A program made the position numbers and the translations under genes. The notes below the pieces were generated by a model. That model was not told where the DNA came from. It saw only the letters and a program-made list of their open reading frames with translations, and searched no databases. 64,000 nucleotides of DNA from Lutjanus erythropterus (taxonomy: Eukaryota; Chordata; Actinopteri; Lutjaniformes; Lutjanidae). The stretch is taken from assembly GCA_020091685.1 (NCBI GenBank), contig CM034604.1, positions 3,213,820 through 3,277,819 on the forward strand. The letters run 5' to 3'. This document shows, in pieces, positions 1-10,769 of this stretch. Position 1 is the stretch's first letter. Each line of letters starts with the position of its first letter.

Positions 1-1260
1 CTATAATGGGACAAACAAATGGACAAACCGTTAATCTAAACTATCTGTGGCTGATTCCGGTGTTGAGTGTGTGTCCCCATGTGTTAAATTGGCCTCAGCC
101 CAGCCTCCCAAACCCTCCCTGTGATCCTGATAAGCAGCATTAACTCCCCCTCATGACCCCGGCCCTCCAAACCCCCCCCTACCACCAAGCCGCTCCCACC
201 CCCTACCTCCCATGCCCCTGGTCATGTATTAATCGTCCCTGGTGTTCCATTTGAGAGGCGCACCACTCCCCTCCAACAGCCCCAGAGCCGGCCTGCCTGC
301 CTGCCTGCCTCTTACACTAATTTCCCCCCCTCCAACCTCCCCACCCCCTCGGCCTATCAGTCGGGGAATTGCGCTCTCTTCTCGGTGACAGCCTCTTCCA
401 AATGGCTCCTTGATAGTCGGATATCTCTCTGCCCAAAAGCCCACCCCTGCTCGCACACACTCAGCGCTGCCTGGCGCAGGTCATCTGTCTTCCTCAAATC
501 TGTCTAATGGCGTGTTTCACGGACCTCTCCGTGCCGCATTGGCCGCTCTTTGAGGAGGGTGGGGGTTGGGAGGGATGGGGGGGCTGAGGATCTGATGGCC
601 CCTGTATATTTTTAGAGCCACAGGAACAGAAATACAGCGGGCGGACATGAGCGAGAAAGGTTGGCGGCTGACAGGTGAAATGCACAGAACGGCTGCAAAA
701 ATGTTTATGGTCTCAGACACGTAAAAAGTCACGATGGATAAGGGAGGAATCCATCACAAAGCCAGAATTCTTGCGTTCGGTAAGAGCCTATGAATTTTAA
801 AAAATTGTAAAAAATATATATAGCCCTCCTAGAGGAAGAATAATTTATAGGACAGGAGGTGAAATGGACTTTCCTTGTAGTGTAAATACATTCGTGTACG
901 CGAGCATTCTGAGAACTAAAAAGGTAACACTGCTCAGCACAAATGACAAGATAATGCCTCTCTGGAACAGCCTGTATCAATTATCTCGACTGAAGCTGAT
1001 GACAACTTTTAAGTTTTCCATAATTATATCTCAGATCGCCTTTAATGCGGGCTGCCGCAGCGCGAGGCGAAGGCACATCCCGCCGCCATTCAGGAGCGTC
1101 CCTGACAAAGACATCAGCTTCTGACAGTTTAACAAAGGAGAGGAGAGGAGAAAAGAATATATCAGCCAATGCAAATATTGACCCGGCGCCGCAATCGCAA
1201 ATTAGTCGCAAAAATCAGAGACGGAGTGACAGCATCTAATCTGCTCATTTCTGCACACAC
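1..1260. promoter_or_regulatory. Candidate conserved non-coding block 1
   Basis: This is repeat-poor, compositionally varied sequence with no open frame that looks coding. A C-rich stretch (about 100-350) includes a short GCCT-type microsatellite at 291-310. From about 480 to 1,240 the text is unique, mixes AT-rich homeodomain-like words with CpG-containing words, and lacks transposon termini. Similar blocks recur across the window, which suggests cis-regulatory DNA of a distant gene. No conservation test was possible, so this is an inference from sequence texture. Confidence 0.35.
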
Positions 1261-1585
1261 CCCCTATTACATTCTTCTGGGGAGGAAAAAGAGAGTTCCT
1301 CCAAACACACATCTGCTGTGTGTAGTGGCTTTTTCATTATACAGATTGAACCAGTCAATAAGCTGCTGTGTCTCTGCATTACTAAACCTACAGTCACTCA
1401 GCTGCACAGTGTCATTTACAGCTCTGATATACATCTGTTCATATTGGAAAATGAAAAAACATATACTACTTTGTGGTGCTCCTGCTTTTACTTAAAGGGC
1501 CAGTTGACTGACTTCACTTCATCTTGTTTTTAACCAACATGACGGCATCCAATCAAGTTGCAGGACAGAACCACAGAGATCTAAC

Positions 1586-2063
1586 TAGGGATAGATGCTA
1601 ATATTTTTAAGCACTAGTCCCACAGGCCACCAAGCCCCTAAATTTGGTTGCCAAAAGTAAATTTTTGGTGGCCAAAATGTGAACTTGTGAAAACACAGCT
1701 CTCCTTAAGTGTGACACTTTTACCATGAATTGTGATGTTTTCTTAAGTCATTAGTTGGGGGAACTCCTGTTTCCATTTCCTCCTAAATTTTTTTCTTTCT
1801 TTTTTTTTATTTTCTAGCTTTTCTGGTTCGTCTGTAAGGATTGCGTTAGTACTGTAAATCGAGTAGCCTTAGTACACCCTTCAGTAGCCCCAACATATTG
1901 CTAGCTAGGCGGCTAAAAGTTGCGAGGGACTCAGAATGTTCGTGGACTTGTAATGTTGTGTTGGTGAAGGCTCGCAGTATGGGGATAAAACTTGGTGGCC
2001 ACATGGAATATTTGGTGGCCACAGAGCAATCTCTTGTGGCCATGACCATAGGGTTGAACCCTA
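1586..2063. mobile_element. Transposon insertion inside duplication copy 1
   Basis: Duplication copy 2 acts as an empty-site reference: it has no counterpart for these 478 bases. The insert starts TAGGG and ends CCCTA, and is flanked by CTAAC on the left and CTAAT on the right. That fits a 5-bp target duplication, or a decayed 8-bp one. Near both ends it repeats GGTGGCCA/TGGCCACC words in opposite orientation. It is non-coding and probably a non-autonomous DNA transposon; the family is not identified. Confidence 0.6.
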
Positions 2064-2820
2064 CTAATGTTACATAACTGAGCTCTTCTGAGAAAAAAAA
2101 TTGACTAAAGATAATTGACGGCATACAAAAACCATGCAAAAACCACCAAAATTAATTGTACTTTGTAAAATATGCAGGATGAAAATTACAGCCAGAGACG
2201 CAACAACTTCCAACTTTGATCAAATTTGAGGTCACACAAAGAATGGTAAGCTGAGGCTGATATTAGCATAGTAAGTAGGCTAATGCTTAGCTAACATTGG
2301 CTTAACGAATAATGAATGGTAACTCATTGTTACACCATGACTTGTTTAAGACTCAAACTCATAGTTTAGGACTTGAGACCTTTGTCAGTCTTGACTTGAG
2401 ACGTGACTCGAGACTTGCCTGTCTGAGTGCAAAGGGTTGAGACTTACTTGTGACTTGGAAAAGAAAAACTTGGTCCCACCTCTGAAAAATGTACCTCCAA
2501 AACTAGAACCAGGCAGGTAGTTTCAGTTTTCTTTGGAAATGTTTTGAGATATTTGTCTCCACCTCCATTCAATGTAGAATGCAATTTTGTTTGTCTCTCA
2601 AGTACAAGAAAAATATTCTGCATCCCTTTTCAGTCAGAGGGTCTTTCTTATTCTGCATGATCCAGAGATCATAAGGTCAAGGTCATAAGGTCAAGTTTTC
2701 TGATGAAAACTCTTGTTGCAGGACAGAACCATGAACAGTGAATGTTGTGTTACTGAGCTCCAGTTGGTAAAGATGATGCCAAAGATAATTTTGTCTTTGT
2801 ACAAAAACTATGAGGTGTTC

Positions 2821-2844
2821 AAAAAAAAAAAAAAAAAAAAAAAA
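2821..2844 (+). repeat. Poly(A) tract, 24 bp
   Basis: An uninterrupted run of 24 A residues lies in duplication copy 2 and has no equivalent in copy 1. It could be an expanded homopolymer or the tail of a very short retroposed fragment; no target duplication was recognised. Confidence 0.85.
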
Positions 2845-3390
2845 GAATTACAGTTAATGTGTGGGTTGAACATTCCAACAACAACCTTGTTCGACATTTG
2901 AAGTTGCACAAAGACCAGCAAGTTAAGGCTAATATTAACTTAGTTAGTGGGCAAATGCTTAGCTAACATTAGCTTGACAGCTAAGTAACTCTGTGATTGG
3001 AAACTCACTGCTACATGATAATTTGTCAAAGTTAAGGACTTGTGACTTCTCAGTCTTGAATTGGGTCTTAACTTGGACATCAATGTTAAGACTTGAGACC
3101 TGTGAGTTGCAAGAGAATGACTTGGTCTCACCTCTGAAAAACATACCTCTAAAACCAGAACCATACAGATAGTTTTGGTTTTCTTTGTAAATGTTTTGAG
3201 ATATCTGACTGAGATTTCTGCCTCCACCTTGGTACAGCGCAGAATGGAATTTTGTTTACGTCTCTCACAGCATTGAAAAATTACAAGAAAGAAATTCAGC
3301 ATTCTCTTTTCAGTAACAGGGTCTTTGTTACCCTGCATGAGCCACAGAACATGGGGTCAAGACTTTCCGGCAGAAAACCTTTGCATATTT

Positions 3391-4124
3391 TTCCAAAAGA
3401 CGTATTCTCTGTGCAAACTCTTGAACACAGAGGATTACTCAGCGTATCGGGGACACAGTTAATTCAGTGGCATGTTTTTAAGCCTTCAACAACATTACAG
3501 TGTTCATGGCACAGGTGTCCTCAACTAAGATGGGACTGAATCATCTGAAAAGCTATTATGTGGACCACTGAGTAAACTATTTGGTCACATACTGTTTTTA
3601 AAGTTGGGAATGAAGTTTTATGCTCAAGAAAAAGATTTTGCAGTGGATTTTTGAATGCAGCATAATGAAACACTGAATTTCCCCAAATTCTCCTCACTCA
3701 GGTGTTTTAAAGACCTCATCATTTGGCGACCTGACTGACTGTGAGTGCAATCGAAACACAAGCAGGAAACAAGCATTCTTTTTGTTTCGCCAACATTTTT
3801 GCTTATCTTTTTGCTTACCAACCATTAGCTTGCAAGACTTAATTTGCTACACTCCCTCCCTCTTCCCACATGGGCACTGTGCACAAACAATTAGCACAGT
3901 CAGAGACAGAAAGGGAAAAATCTTTCATAATTATATTTGAAAATGACCAAACCTGACCCAAGTCTGAAAAACATTGCAAAATAGCTCGGGTCAGATAGCA
4001 GAATTTTAAGTAGAAGTTTGCTAACGTTAAGCAGCATTAGCTAGACCAGAAGCTACTGGTCATACCAGACCAAGTGGGTCTGGTCTTCATATATTTCTAT
4101 TTACAAAATATATTTAAGCTTGCC
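3391..4124. other. No feature recognised
   Basis: Unique AT-rich sequence between the tandem duplication and a TTAA-bounded element. I see no splice-flanked open frame, RNA gene or transposon terminus. Confidence 0.5.
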
Positions 4125-4713
4125 TTAAAGGAGCCATATGTGGTTATGTTGTGTGCAAAGAATGAGTTCTGTAGTCTAAATAGCAAGTTGGAGCCATAGA
4201 CTGTATATTAAAAAGGTTGTATTGCTGTTTAACATACGATCTCCTTCCTCCCCAGACATGGTGGTGACAGGCAGGCTGCAGGAGATCCGCAGGAGCACAG
4301 GATGTGCAATCTCATGAATTGATGATAACAAGTGGCAAAAACTCCTCCACTGTAAGTTGATCAGCTGTTTATAACTGTCAATTGTCTGTCAATCCAAAGT
4401 TAAGCCTATTATCCTGAAAACAAAGGCCCACTGCTCTGAAATAACACACTCTGGATGATGAATAAGTGGCTGCCTGCCAAACTCCATTAACATTTTGCTC
4501 AATTTAACAGTTAAAAAATATCTACGCCCTCTGCAAGATTATTAATGATTTCTTACAACTCATATAAGACACTTACTCATTCTGTGAAAATTCTGCATTA
4601 ATTTGAACTCTGATTAATGTGAAAGACACATACAAAACAGGGTGACACTGCAGCTGTAGTGTGTCATGTCAAGTGATTTATTACAGTAAATATGTTACAG
4701 ATTTCTCCTTTAA
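4125..4713. mobile_element. TTAA-bounded non-autonomous DNA transposon
   Basis: The left end reads TTAAAGGAGCCATATGT. The right end, read on the other strand, is TTAAAGGAGAAATCTGT. Both ends therefore carry TTAA target sequence followed by matching inverted termini over 589 bp. TTAA targets are typical of the piggyBac and Kolobok superfamilies. The interior is AT-rich and non-coding, so it would depend on a transposase supplied elsewhere. Confidence 0.7.
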
Positions 4714-5019
4714 GTACCATTTTTCTGTGAGCACCACACACAAAATTCATTTCCACTCCTTCGTATTGGAAGACAGATATCATAAAGCCAAATCAAAGCA
4801 AAACTATCTGCATGACTAGATACCTGTAGAGGTAACTTTTTTTGTGACTGTGAGGGAAGGAGAAGAGGGGGTGGGTCGATGATTTTGAAATGACCCCATA
4901 AATCAAATATCTGACTACTGACATTTGAGTGGTTTGTGGTTTGGAAAACCAACCAGATATCAGCACACAGAAGAAAAGAATCCAGACTGATATATGAAAT
5001 CTCTGCCTGCACTCAGACA

Positions 5020-5860
5020 GGATGCTGTCCGTGTTTTGTGCACATTTTTCTGCAGCTCTCTGCTCGGGTGAAACCTGAACGCTGGAATGCAGCGTCCTTC
5101 ATTTACTGGAATGTTTACTTCCAGATATGACTGGGCATGGAAAGGGCAAAATGTCAGCCTCTCCGGGGGAGCTTCCAAGAATAATTTGGAGGAGATGGTT
5201 GGATTTCACTCAGGAGAAGTTGAAAGGAAAGAAGGGGTCAGAGGTCAGCGAAGGATGAATAATCAATTAAAGAGGAATTACAAGCGTTACACTTATTTGC
5301 AAATAATATAACCCTTCTGATTGAATCTGGCAGCTGGAGAGCGTCCTACACTGCACCCTCGCTTCACATATGAGTAATGGATATGAACACAAAGAGCAAT
5401 AGATACAGGAGAGGGGATAAAATGGCACATTTTTAATTGAATGTTGGGTCGGCAGCCCTGCATACCGGCCCCTTTCAATCGCCCACAGATGACTTATGAT
5501 CTGCAGTTTTCAATAGTTTCGTTTTGCACGTTTGAATTGCTTCTATTGTTATGCGCGCTCACTTTGCTCAAAGCTTGCCTCTCCAGCCTATCAAGTTAAA
5601 TATTAATTGCGTGCCTCAGGAGGATCACCTATCAGGCTGAAATCAAACACTGCAGTGTGACAACAGAAAAACTTTGCCTTCTCTCTCCGCCTATTGTTTT
5701 CCTCCGATCGTTTTAACGGCGCCGTGTGAGGAGCGCATGTGTGTGGAACGACATAATAAGAAGGTTTTGTCCCTGGGCTGAATTTGAGCCTCATGAAATT
5801 CTGAAATAAATGTCCAGCCTGCCACAGACAACACTTTTACTGCCGAGGAGAGGAGCTGAT
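5020..5860. promoter_or_regulatory. Candidate conserved non-coding block 2
   Basis: Repeat-free complex sequence with several homeodomain-like words (for example TTAATTGAATG near 5,433 and TTAAATATTAATTG near 5,595) mixed with CpG-containing words. It is bounded by repeat-like DNA on both sides and lacks coding structure. Proposed as regulatory from texture only. Confidence 0.4.
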
Positions 5861-6165
5861 GGGCTTTCGTTTGATTTCCTCTGGTTCAGAACGGCAAGGA
5901 ATCACAGTCAAGCCATGTAAAATGTTAAGAAATGAACACAATGTAACGGTGACGGTGATAGAAGCACACCCAAAAGCTTTTTTGACCTTCAGTAAACCTG
6001 CGAGGAACTTTATTTATTCCAGTCTGAGAACTTTTTTGTGTGTGTGTCAGGTTTGCTTTTAGCCCATGTGGGAGATTGCAGGGTCAAGGAGGTCAAGGAG
6101 TTTGTGATATCACTGGGATGAAATGTGACTAATGAAACCTCTCGGCTCAGGGTGGCCTGCAAAAT

Positions 6166-6220
6166 ACACACACACACACACACGCACACACACACACACA
6201 CACACACTCAGACAGACAGA
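6166..6220 (+). repeat. (CA)n microsatellite with GACA tail
   Basis: About 20 AC dinucleotides with one G interruption run from 6,166 to 6,207 and pass into GACA units. Open frames across it are repeat translations. Confidence 0.95.
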
Positions 6221-6276
6221 GTGGGGGAGACAGAAGCCTGCTCACAGTGGTACACATACATAACATACCTAAAAAT

Positions 6277-6299
6277 ACAGACAGACAGACAGACAGACG
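6277..6299 (+). repeat. (CAGA)n microsatellite
   Basis: Five to six perfect CAGA units. Confidence 0.9.
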
Positions 6300-6484
6300 G
6301 GGACAGCCCTGTATTTTTCTTGTTTTTAAGGCATAATTCCAGGTTATTAAAAGTTGGGTCTCATTTCTGTCAGCTGTGATAACATTGTACTCCAGTAATT
6401 GCTGAGATCTCAGATCATGATGATGTCTTTAAAACAAATTACAAGAGAGTGGAAACACCACAACAGTCCTCCAAAATAAGAGAC

Positions 6485-6765
6485 AAAATCTGAGAATATA
6501 ATCTAAGCTCTAAATATAACAACAAAATACATTGAATAATATAATCTTTACTCAGAAAAAAACAACAAAATACATCTGATAATATAATCTTGACTGAAAA
6601 TATATCAAAATTCATCTGATACTATAATTCTGGCTAAAAATAAATGCCAAAATACATCTGACAAAATAATATTGACCCCAAAAGAAGATTAAATATGAGT
6701 GACAGTATAATCTTGACTTAAAAACAAACTTGACAAAGTACATGTGAAAATATAATCTTGACCCA
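6485..6765 (+). repeat. Minisatellite, about 42-bp period, about 7 units
   Basis: The word AATATAATCTTGAC, or a close variant, recurs at about 6,494, 6,538, 6,581, 6,621, 6,662, 6,704 and 6,749, giving spacings of 40-45 bp. Between these words a degenerate CAAAATACATCTGA motif also recurs. The array is AT-rich and non-coding. Confidence 0.8.
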
Positions 6766-7326
6766 AGGTGAAGCAAAGTCTTTATGATGATGATGGAGGC
6801 ATCGTGGGCGGCTTATACGGAACATATTTTTGTTGAATATGGAAACTCACTCCTCCTTGACCTTAGTAAAGTTGGTTTGACCAGCTAATCTTCACTCAAG
6901 GTTCACTTCATGAAACATAGTGTTAGTTCAGCCAGAGCTCTGAAGTCACGCTTGTTGATTGACATCAGCTGTTTGCAATATGCTTCACAGCTGTGTGGCT
7001 AATAAGCATAACTAGTATAACTCAAGTTAGCATGTGAATGTTAGCAATAACTTGGTATCAAAATGATGGCTTTGCTCTGATCTTTTGATTGACAGCTCAC
7101 TTGAGCCAATAGGAGCTTCTATGTCCTAGAAGACGCTGAAAGGAAGCGCCTGCCTCTCTTCTCTCAGACTGGCTCTTCACAATGTGCAGTTTATGTATGT
7201 AATGTAAAGGAAGAACAGTGAAACTATGTGAATAATTAGCTCTTGTTTTGATGCCTTTATATGCACATGTATATGAGTATGGTTTCAAGAAAGGAAAAAT
7301 CACTATAATATGTTTATGCTTCTGTT
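6766..7326. other. No feature recognised
   Basis: Unique AT-rich sequence between the 42-bp minisatellite and a hAT element. Nothing coding or structured is visible. Confidence 0.5.
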
Positions 7327-7628
7327 TAGGGCTGAGTTGATTATTTTCTCAAGTAATTGATTAATCAGGATGAAAATGTTAGAAAATGGTGAAGAATGTC
7401 GATCTGTCTGTCCAAGATGACGTCTTCAAATGTCTTGTTTTACTCACAACCCAAATATATTTAGTTTTCTGCCATAAAGGAGTGAAAAAACAAAGAAAAA
7501 GGTAAATTTAAGAAGCTGAAATCAGAAAAGTGTGACCTTTATTCTCAAAAAATTTACTCAAACCAATCAGATTGATTATCAAAATAGTTGGTGATTAATT
7601 TAATAATCGATTAAGTGTTGCAGCTGTA
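7327..7628 (+). mobile_element. hAT-type MITE, TAGGGCTG family
   Basis: Starts TAGGGCTGAGTTGATTATTT and ends GTTGCAGCTGTA. The flanks are CTTCTGTT (7,319-7,326) and CTTCAGTT (7,629-7,636), a 7/8 match to an 8-bp target duplication as hAT elements make. The interior carries ATTAATCG-like words and a GACGTCTTCAAATGTCTTG block that I recognise from a very common teleost repeat. Decayed relatives lie at about 45,785, 47,597 and 63,370. Confidence 0.8.
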
Positions 7629-8080
7629 CTTCAGTTACTTTGAAATTTATTATTTTTTTTACCAGGCCATTTTTTTTAGAAAATGACAAGATATACCTGT
7701 AGAAAAACAAGTAAATATTCATTTGTTGTGTTATCATTATCAGATTTAAACGTGGGACCAGGTAAGGTTAAATTCTGTGGTACCACTGGGTTTTCCAGCT
7801 ACTAACTCACAGTTATAGGTCATCTGCGGCCATCTGTTTGCAAAGAAATGTTCAGGCGGAAACAAAAACCTTCTACTTCAGCATGATCAAACTCATATTG
7901 ATCAATGGCGGAAGAAATTGCAGTGATTCTGACTGTCGGAGGAAAAGTGTTAGGTTTCAAAAGAGACCGGAACCATGTATGTACTTCAAATGGTTCCAGA
8001 GCAGTTTTCAGTTTACTTTGGGGATGCCTGGGGTAAATCTTTTACATGAATTTATAGGTCAGGGAGTCTGATGGTCTGGC

Positions 8081-8880
8081 TTGGGGGTCTTCAACCTGCG
8101 ACTTCAGAGCCGCATACCAGTGGCTCCCTGTGACTTTGGCAAAAAAATTATATGGAAATGAATAACAGTTATTTTTTAAACATTTTTTTTTTTTTGAAAA
8201 AGTTTTACCATCTACTTGAGATAATTAACTTTTCTTCTTTAAATAAACCTAAATCTTTGAGTTTTAGAACCACCCCCCCCCCACCAAAAAAAAAAAAATA
8301 GAGAGGAATTCAATTGAGTGAAAGTGAATGATGGTTAAAATTTTACTATTTTCAATTAAAATTGTTCACAGCTCAGTATGACCAAATTTTAAAATACAAC
8401 TGTTTGAAAGATTCGAGTTGATCTAAAGAAGAAAAGTAAATTATCTCATTTAAAGATTATAGGTTGGAAAAAGTTTTTTAAGTTAATTTCAAAACTTAAG
8501 AGTTTGAAAATCTACTGCAATATGTTGCCTTGAAATTTTGAATTGTCTCATTTATTTTGTTTTTTAATAGTGTAAAGAGATTTTTACATTTGCTAACTGT
8601 AAAAATAGCCTATACACCAAATTGTTAAAAAAAAAAAAAAAAAAAAAAGTCATATTTTGTCAACTAAAATGTGCATCATAGCCATCTGGCTTGGTGTCTT
8701 TTCCTTTAAATTCTGATGTTGGCTTGTCATCTTGAGTCTCCATAAGCTTGCTATGGATGCCAAATTAAAACAAAAAGTCTTCAAGCAAAATAGAATATTT
8801 AATAGTTGTGGCTCCAGACAATTTTATTTTTATTTTTTGGCCAAAAATGTTTCTTTTGATCATAAAGGTTGCAGCCCCCT
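8081..8880. mobile_element. hAT-type element with perfect 8-bp target duplication
   Basis: The left end is TTGGGGGTCTTCAACCTGCG. The right end, read inverted, is AGGGGGCTGCAACCT. GGTCTGGC occurs directly on both sides (8,073-8,080 and 8,881-8,888), a perfect 8-bp target duplication. The subterminal words (CAGAGCCGCAT on the left, GGCTCCAGACAA on the right) fit a common teleost hAT family. It is non-coding and contains a long-palindrome element (8,190-8,574) and a 22-bp poly(A) run (8,627-8,648). Confidence 0.85.
8190..8574. mobile_element. Long-palindrome MITE, copy 1 (inside hAT)
   Basis: The left arm contains ACTTTTCTTCTTTAAATAAA and TTTGAGTTTTAGAA. The right arm contains the inverse, GATCTAAAGAAGAAAAGTAA, then GTTGCCTTGAAATTTTGA. 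The same two arms occur at 19,083-19,324 and 40,463-40,968. The termini here are worn. Confidence 0.65.
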
Positions 8881-9079
8881 GGTCTGGCTGCTCATGTATT
8901 TATCATTCTTTTTAGTGATCATTTTCTCACATCTTGTCAGTTCTACTCATGAGTACAATGTTGTTATTGCTAACAAAAATGATTGCTAAAACTATAAAAT
9001 TAGAACCAGTGTTTATTATAAACCAGAACGATCCTTTAACTGGTCATCACTGGTTGCATGTCTTGGTCCCTTGACACCC

Positions 9080-9560
9080 TAAGGAGACAAGACCAGCTGT
9101 CAACTGCAATGAAAACAAAGCGTAATTGGCACAAGGTCAGGAGGCGTACAGGCAGATGAAGTCAAAGCAATTGGCTGTTAAGCGTGTTAGATGCAGAGTG
9201 ATGTGATCATTTATTGATCCCTGCGGGGAAACCCCGTGCACAGGGAGGTCACAGGTCAGGGTCGCCTTCACGGCGGCGCCCTCACAGCTGGAGGGGCGGC
9301 AGGCCTTCGCTCAAGGACGCCGCAGCCGAGCGGATCCTTCCACGCTCCATCAACATGCTTTCGTATACTTTGAAGACATACGTGGAATGAACAGTATGTG
9401 CGTCCGTTGGATTCAGACTCTGGACTGCGTGCCATGACAGGCTGCTCTACTTCAGTGTAATTTAACACAATGGTGGAGCCGTTTAATGTGCCGGCTCCCT
9501 GAGAGGTGATGAAACGGATGAAGGGAGAGTTCAGAGGGAAGCAGTTCAAACAAACAATAA
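9080..9560. promoter_or_regulatory. GC-rich unique island, possible CNE or exon
   Basis: This is a GC- and CpG-rich island in an AT-rich setting. It begins near a TTATTGATCCCTGCGGGG word, which is typical of fish LINE 3' tails. From about 9,240 the sequence is unique. The minus strand carries a splice-bounded open stretch (9,382-9,498). It may be regulatory, an exon, or retroelement-derived. Confidence 0.35.
9382..9498 (-). CDS. Weak candidate internal exon, 39 codons, unidentified
   Basis: On the minus strand a pyrimidine-rich stretch ending CATCACCTCTCAG is followed by an open frame of exactly 117 bases (39 codons), then GTATGT. The exon would be phase-symmetrical. The peptide begins GAGTLNGSTIVLNYTEVEQP and holds two N-glycosylation sequons, NGS and NYT. 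I do not recognise a family. No partner exon with a compatible frame was found nearby, and one open frame with both splice signals is expected by chance several times in a window this size. It is listed because acceptor, donor, frame and base composition agree. Confidence 0.15.
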
Positions 9561-9754
9561 AGACTTCTCAGTGATGCAAAACGTTAGCAAGAGCCTCTAG
9601 CCTCGTATGACACATCTGACATGATACGCTAAATTTCCCACGCTTGTTTTTCCTCCTCCTAATTTTTTAATTCAAACATTTAATTTTGTTTTTCTGTGGG
9701 GGGGTGAAGGTGGTGATATCAGAAAGTCACACCTGTATACTAAATAATAATTCC

Positions 9755-9773
9755 TTTTTTTTTTTTTTTTTTT
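9755..9773 (+). repeat. Poly(T) tract
   Basis: A run of about 19 T residues in AT-rich non-coding DNA. Confidence 0.85.
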
Positions 9774-9779
9774 GATTTG

Positions 9780-10189
9780 GGTGTAATTTTGTAGTTTGGC
9801 TATCATTCCCATCAGTAATAATAAGTGTTCTCATGATGTTTACTGCTGACATGTGGGAACACCAAGAACTCGAGCAGTCACAGGATTAGACAGGTTGTAA
9901 ATTAATTTGACCTACCTCACAACAAGTCTTTTAATTTGGTAAATCAGGGCAGGAAGATATTGACAGGAAAATATTGTTGTGTCAGCACGGACATCACAGC
10001 CAGGGGTCAGATTCATTATCAGCCACCGTGGCACAACAGAAAGTCACGAGAGTAACGGTCAACTATTGAGCTGACAGTCCTGGAAGGGTGAATTGTTTGA
10101 TTTCATTGTTTTGGTCTGAGTAACAAATTGTTCAGTAATAATTTGAAACTTCGCCATCGAGTTTAGTTTATCACATTAAAAAAAACATT
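9780..10189. other. No feature recognised
   Basis: Unique AT-rich sequence leading into the 21-bp minisatellite. Confidence 0.5.
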
Positions 10190-10765
10190 AATCAAACACA
10201 AAGAGAAAAGACACTAAATAACTATAGGAAAATTAAAGAAAACATCATAAAGAGACAAAATGACCACAGAGATGCAAATCAACTGCAAATAGATGCCAAA
10301 CAACCAAAAAGAAACACAAATCAATCACATAGAAACACAAAACAACCACAAAGAGATATAAAATGACCACAAAGAATCAAAAAAATGGCTGCAAAAGAGA
10401 CAGAAAGACTACAGAGAGACACCAAATGACCACAAACACACAAAACAGCTACAAAGAAATACAAATCAACCACAAAGAGATACAAAATGACCACAAAGAA
10501 ACACAAAACAGCAACTAAAAGAACACAAACTGACTAAAAGAGACACCAAATGACTACAAACACACACAAAACAGCTACAAATAAATACAAAAAAGCTGCA
10601 AAAGGAAACTACAAACCACAAAGACATGCAAAACAAATATACAGAGATGCAAAATGACTACAAAGACACACAAAACTACTACAGTGAGATGCAAAACAAC
10701 CATATAGGAGAAAATGCCAAAATGATGGCATAGTTACCAGCTCCCTACAAAGAGACTCCAAACAA
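10190..10765 (+). repeat. Minisatellite, 21-bp period (ACAAAATGACCACAAAGAGA)
   Basis: Units of 19-23 bp, mostly 21, follow the pattern ACAAAAYRACCACAAAGARAY for nearly 600 bp. They alternate between TGACCAC, CAACCAC and CAGCTAC cores. The frames open on the opposite strand are repeat translations rich in CGHF/LCG-like words. Confidence 0.9.
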
Positions 10766-10769
10766 GAGA

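Larger units (their letters stand above)
1557..3390 (+). repeat. Two-copy tandem duplication, unit about 660-680 bp
   Basis: The word GTTGCAGGACAGAACCA begins both copies, at 1,557 and 2,715. The copies then align along their length: CTGAGCTC near 2,080 and 2,754; CACACAAAG/GCACAAAG at 2,233 and 2,906; AAATGTTTTGAGATAT at about 2,537 and 3,188. Copy 2 decays at about 3,390, where a third copy would start. Copy 1 is longer because it carries an insertion (1,586-2,063). Both copies contain degenerate runs of ACTTGAGAC-type words. No coding function is seen. Confidence 0.8.
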
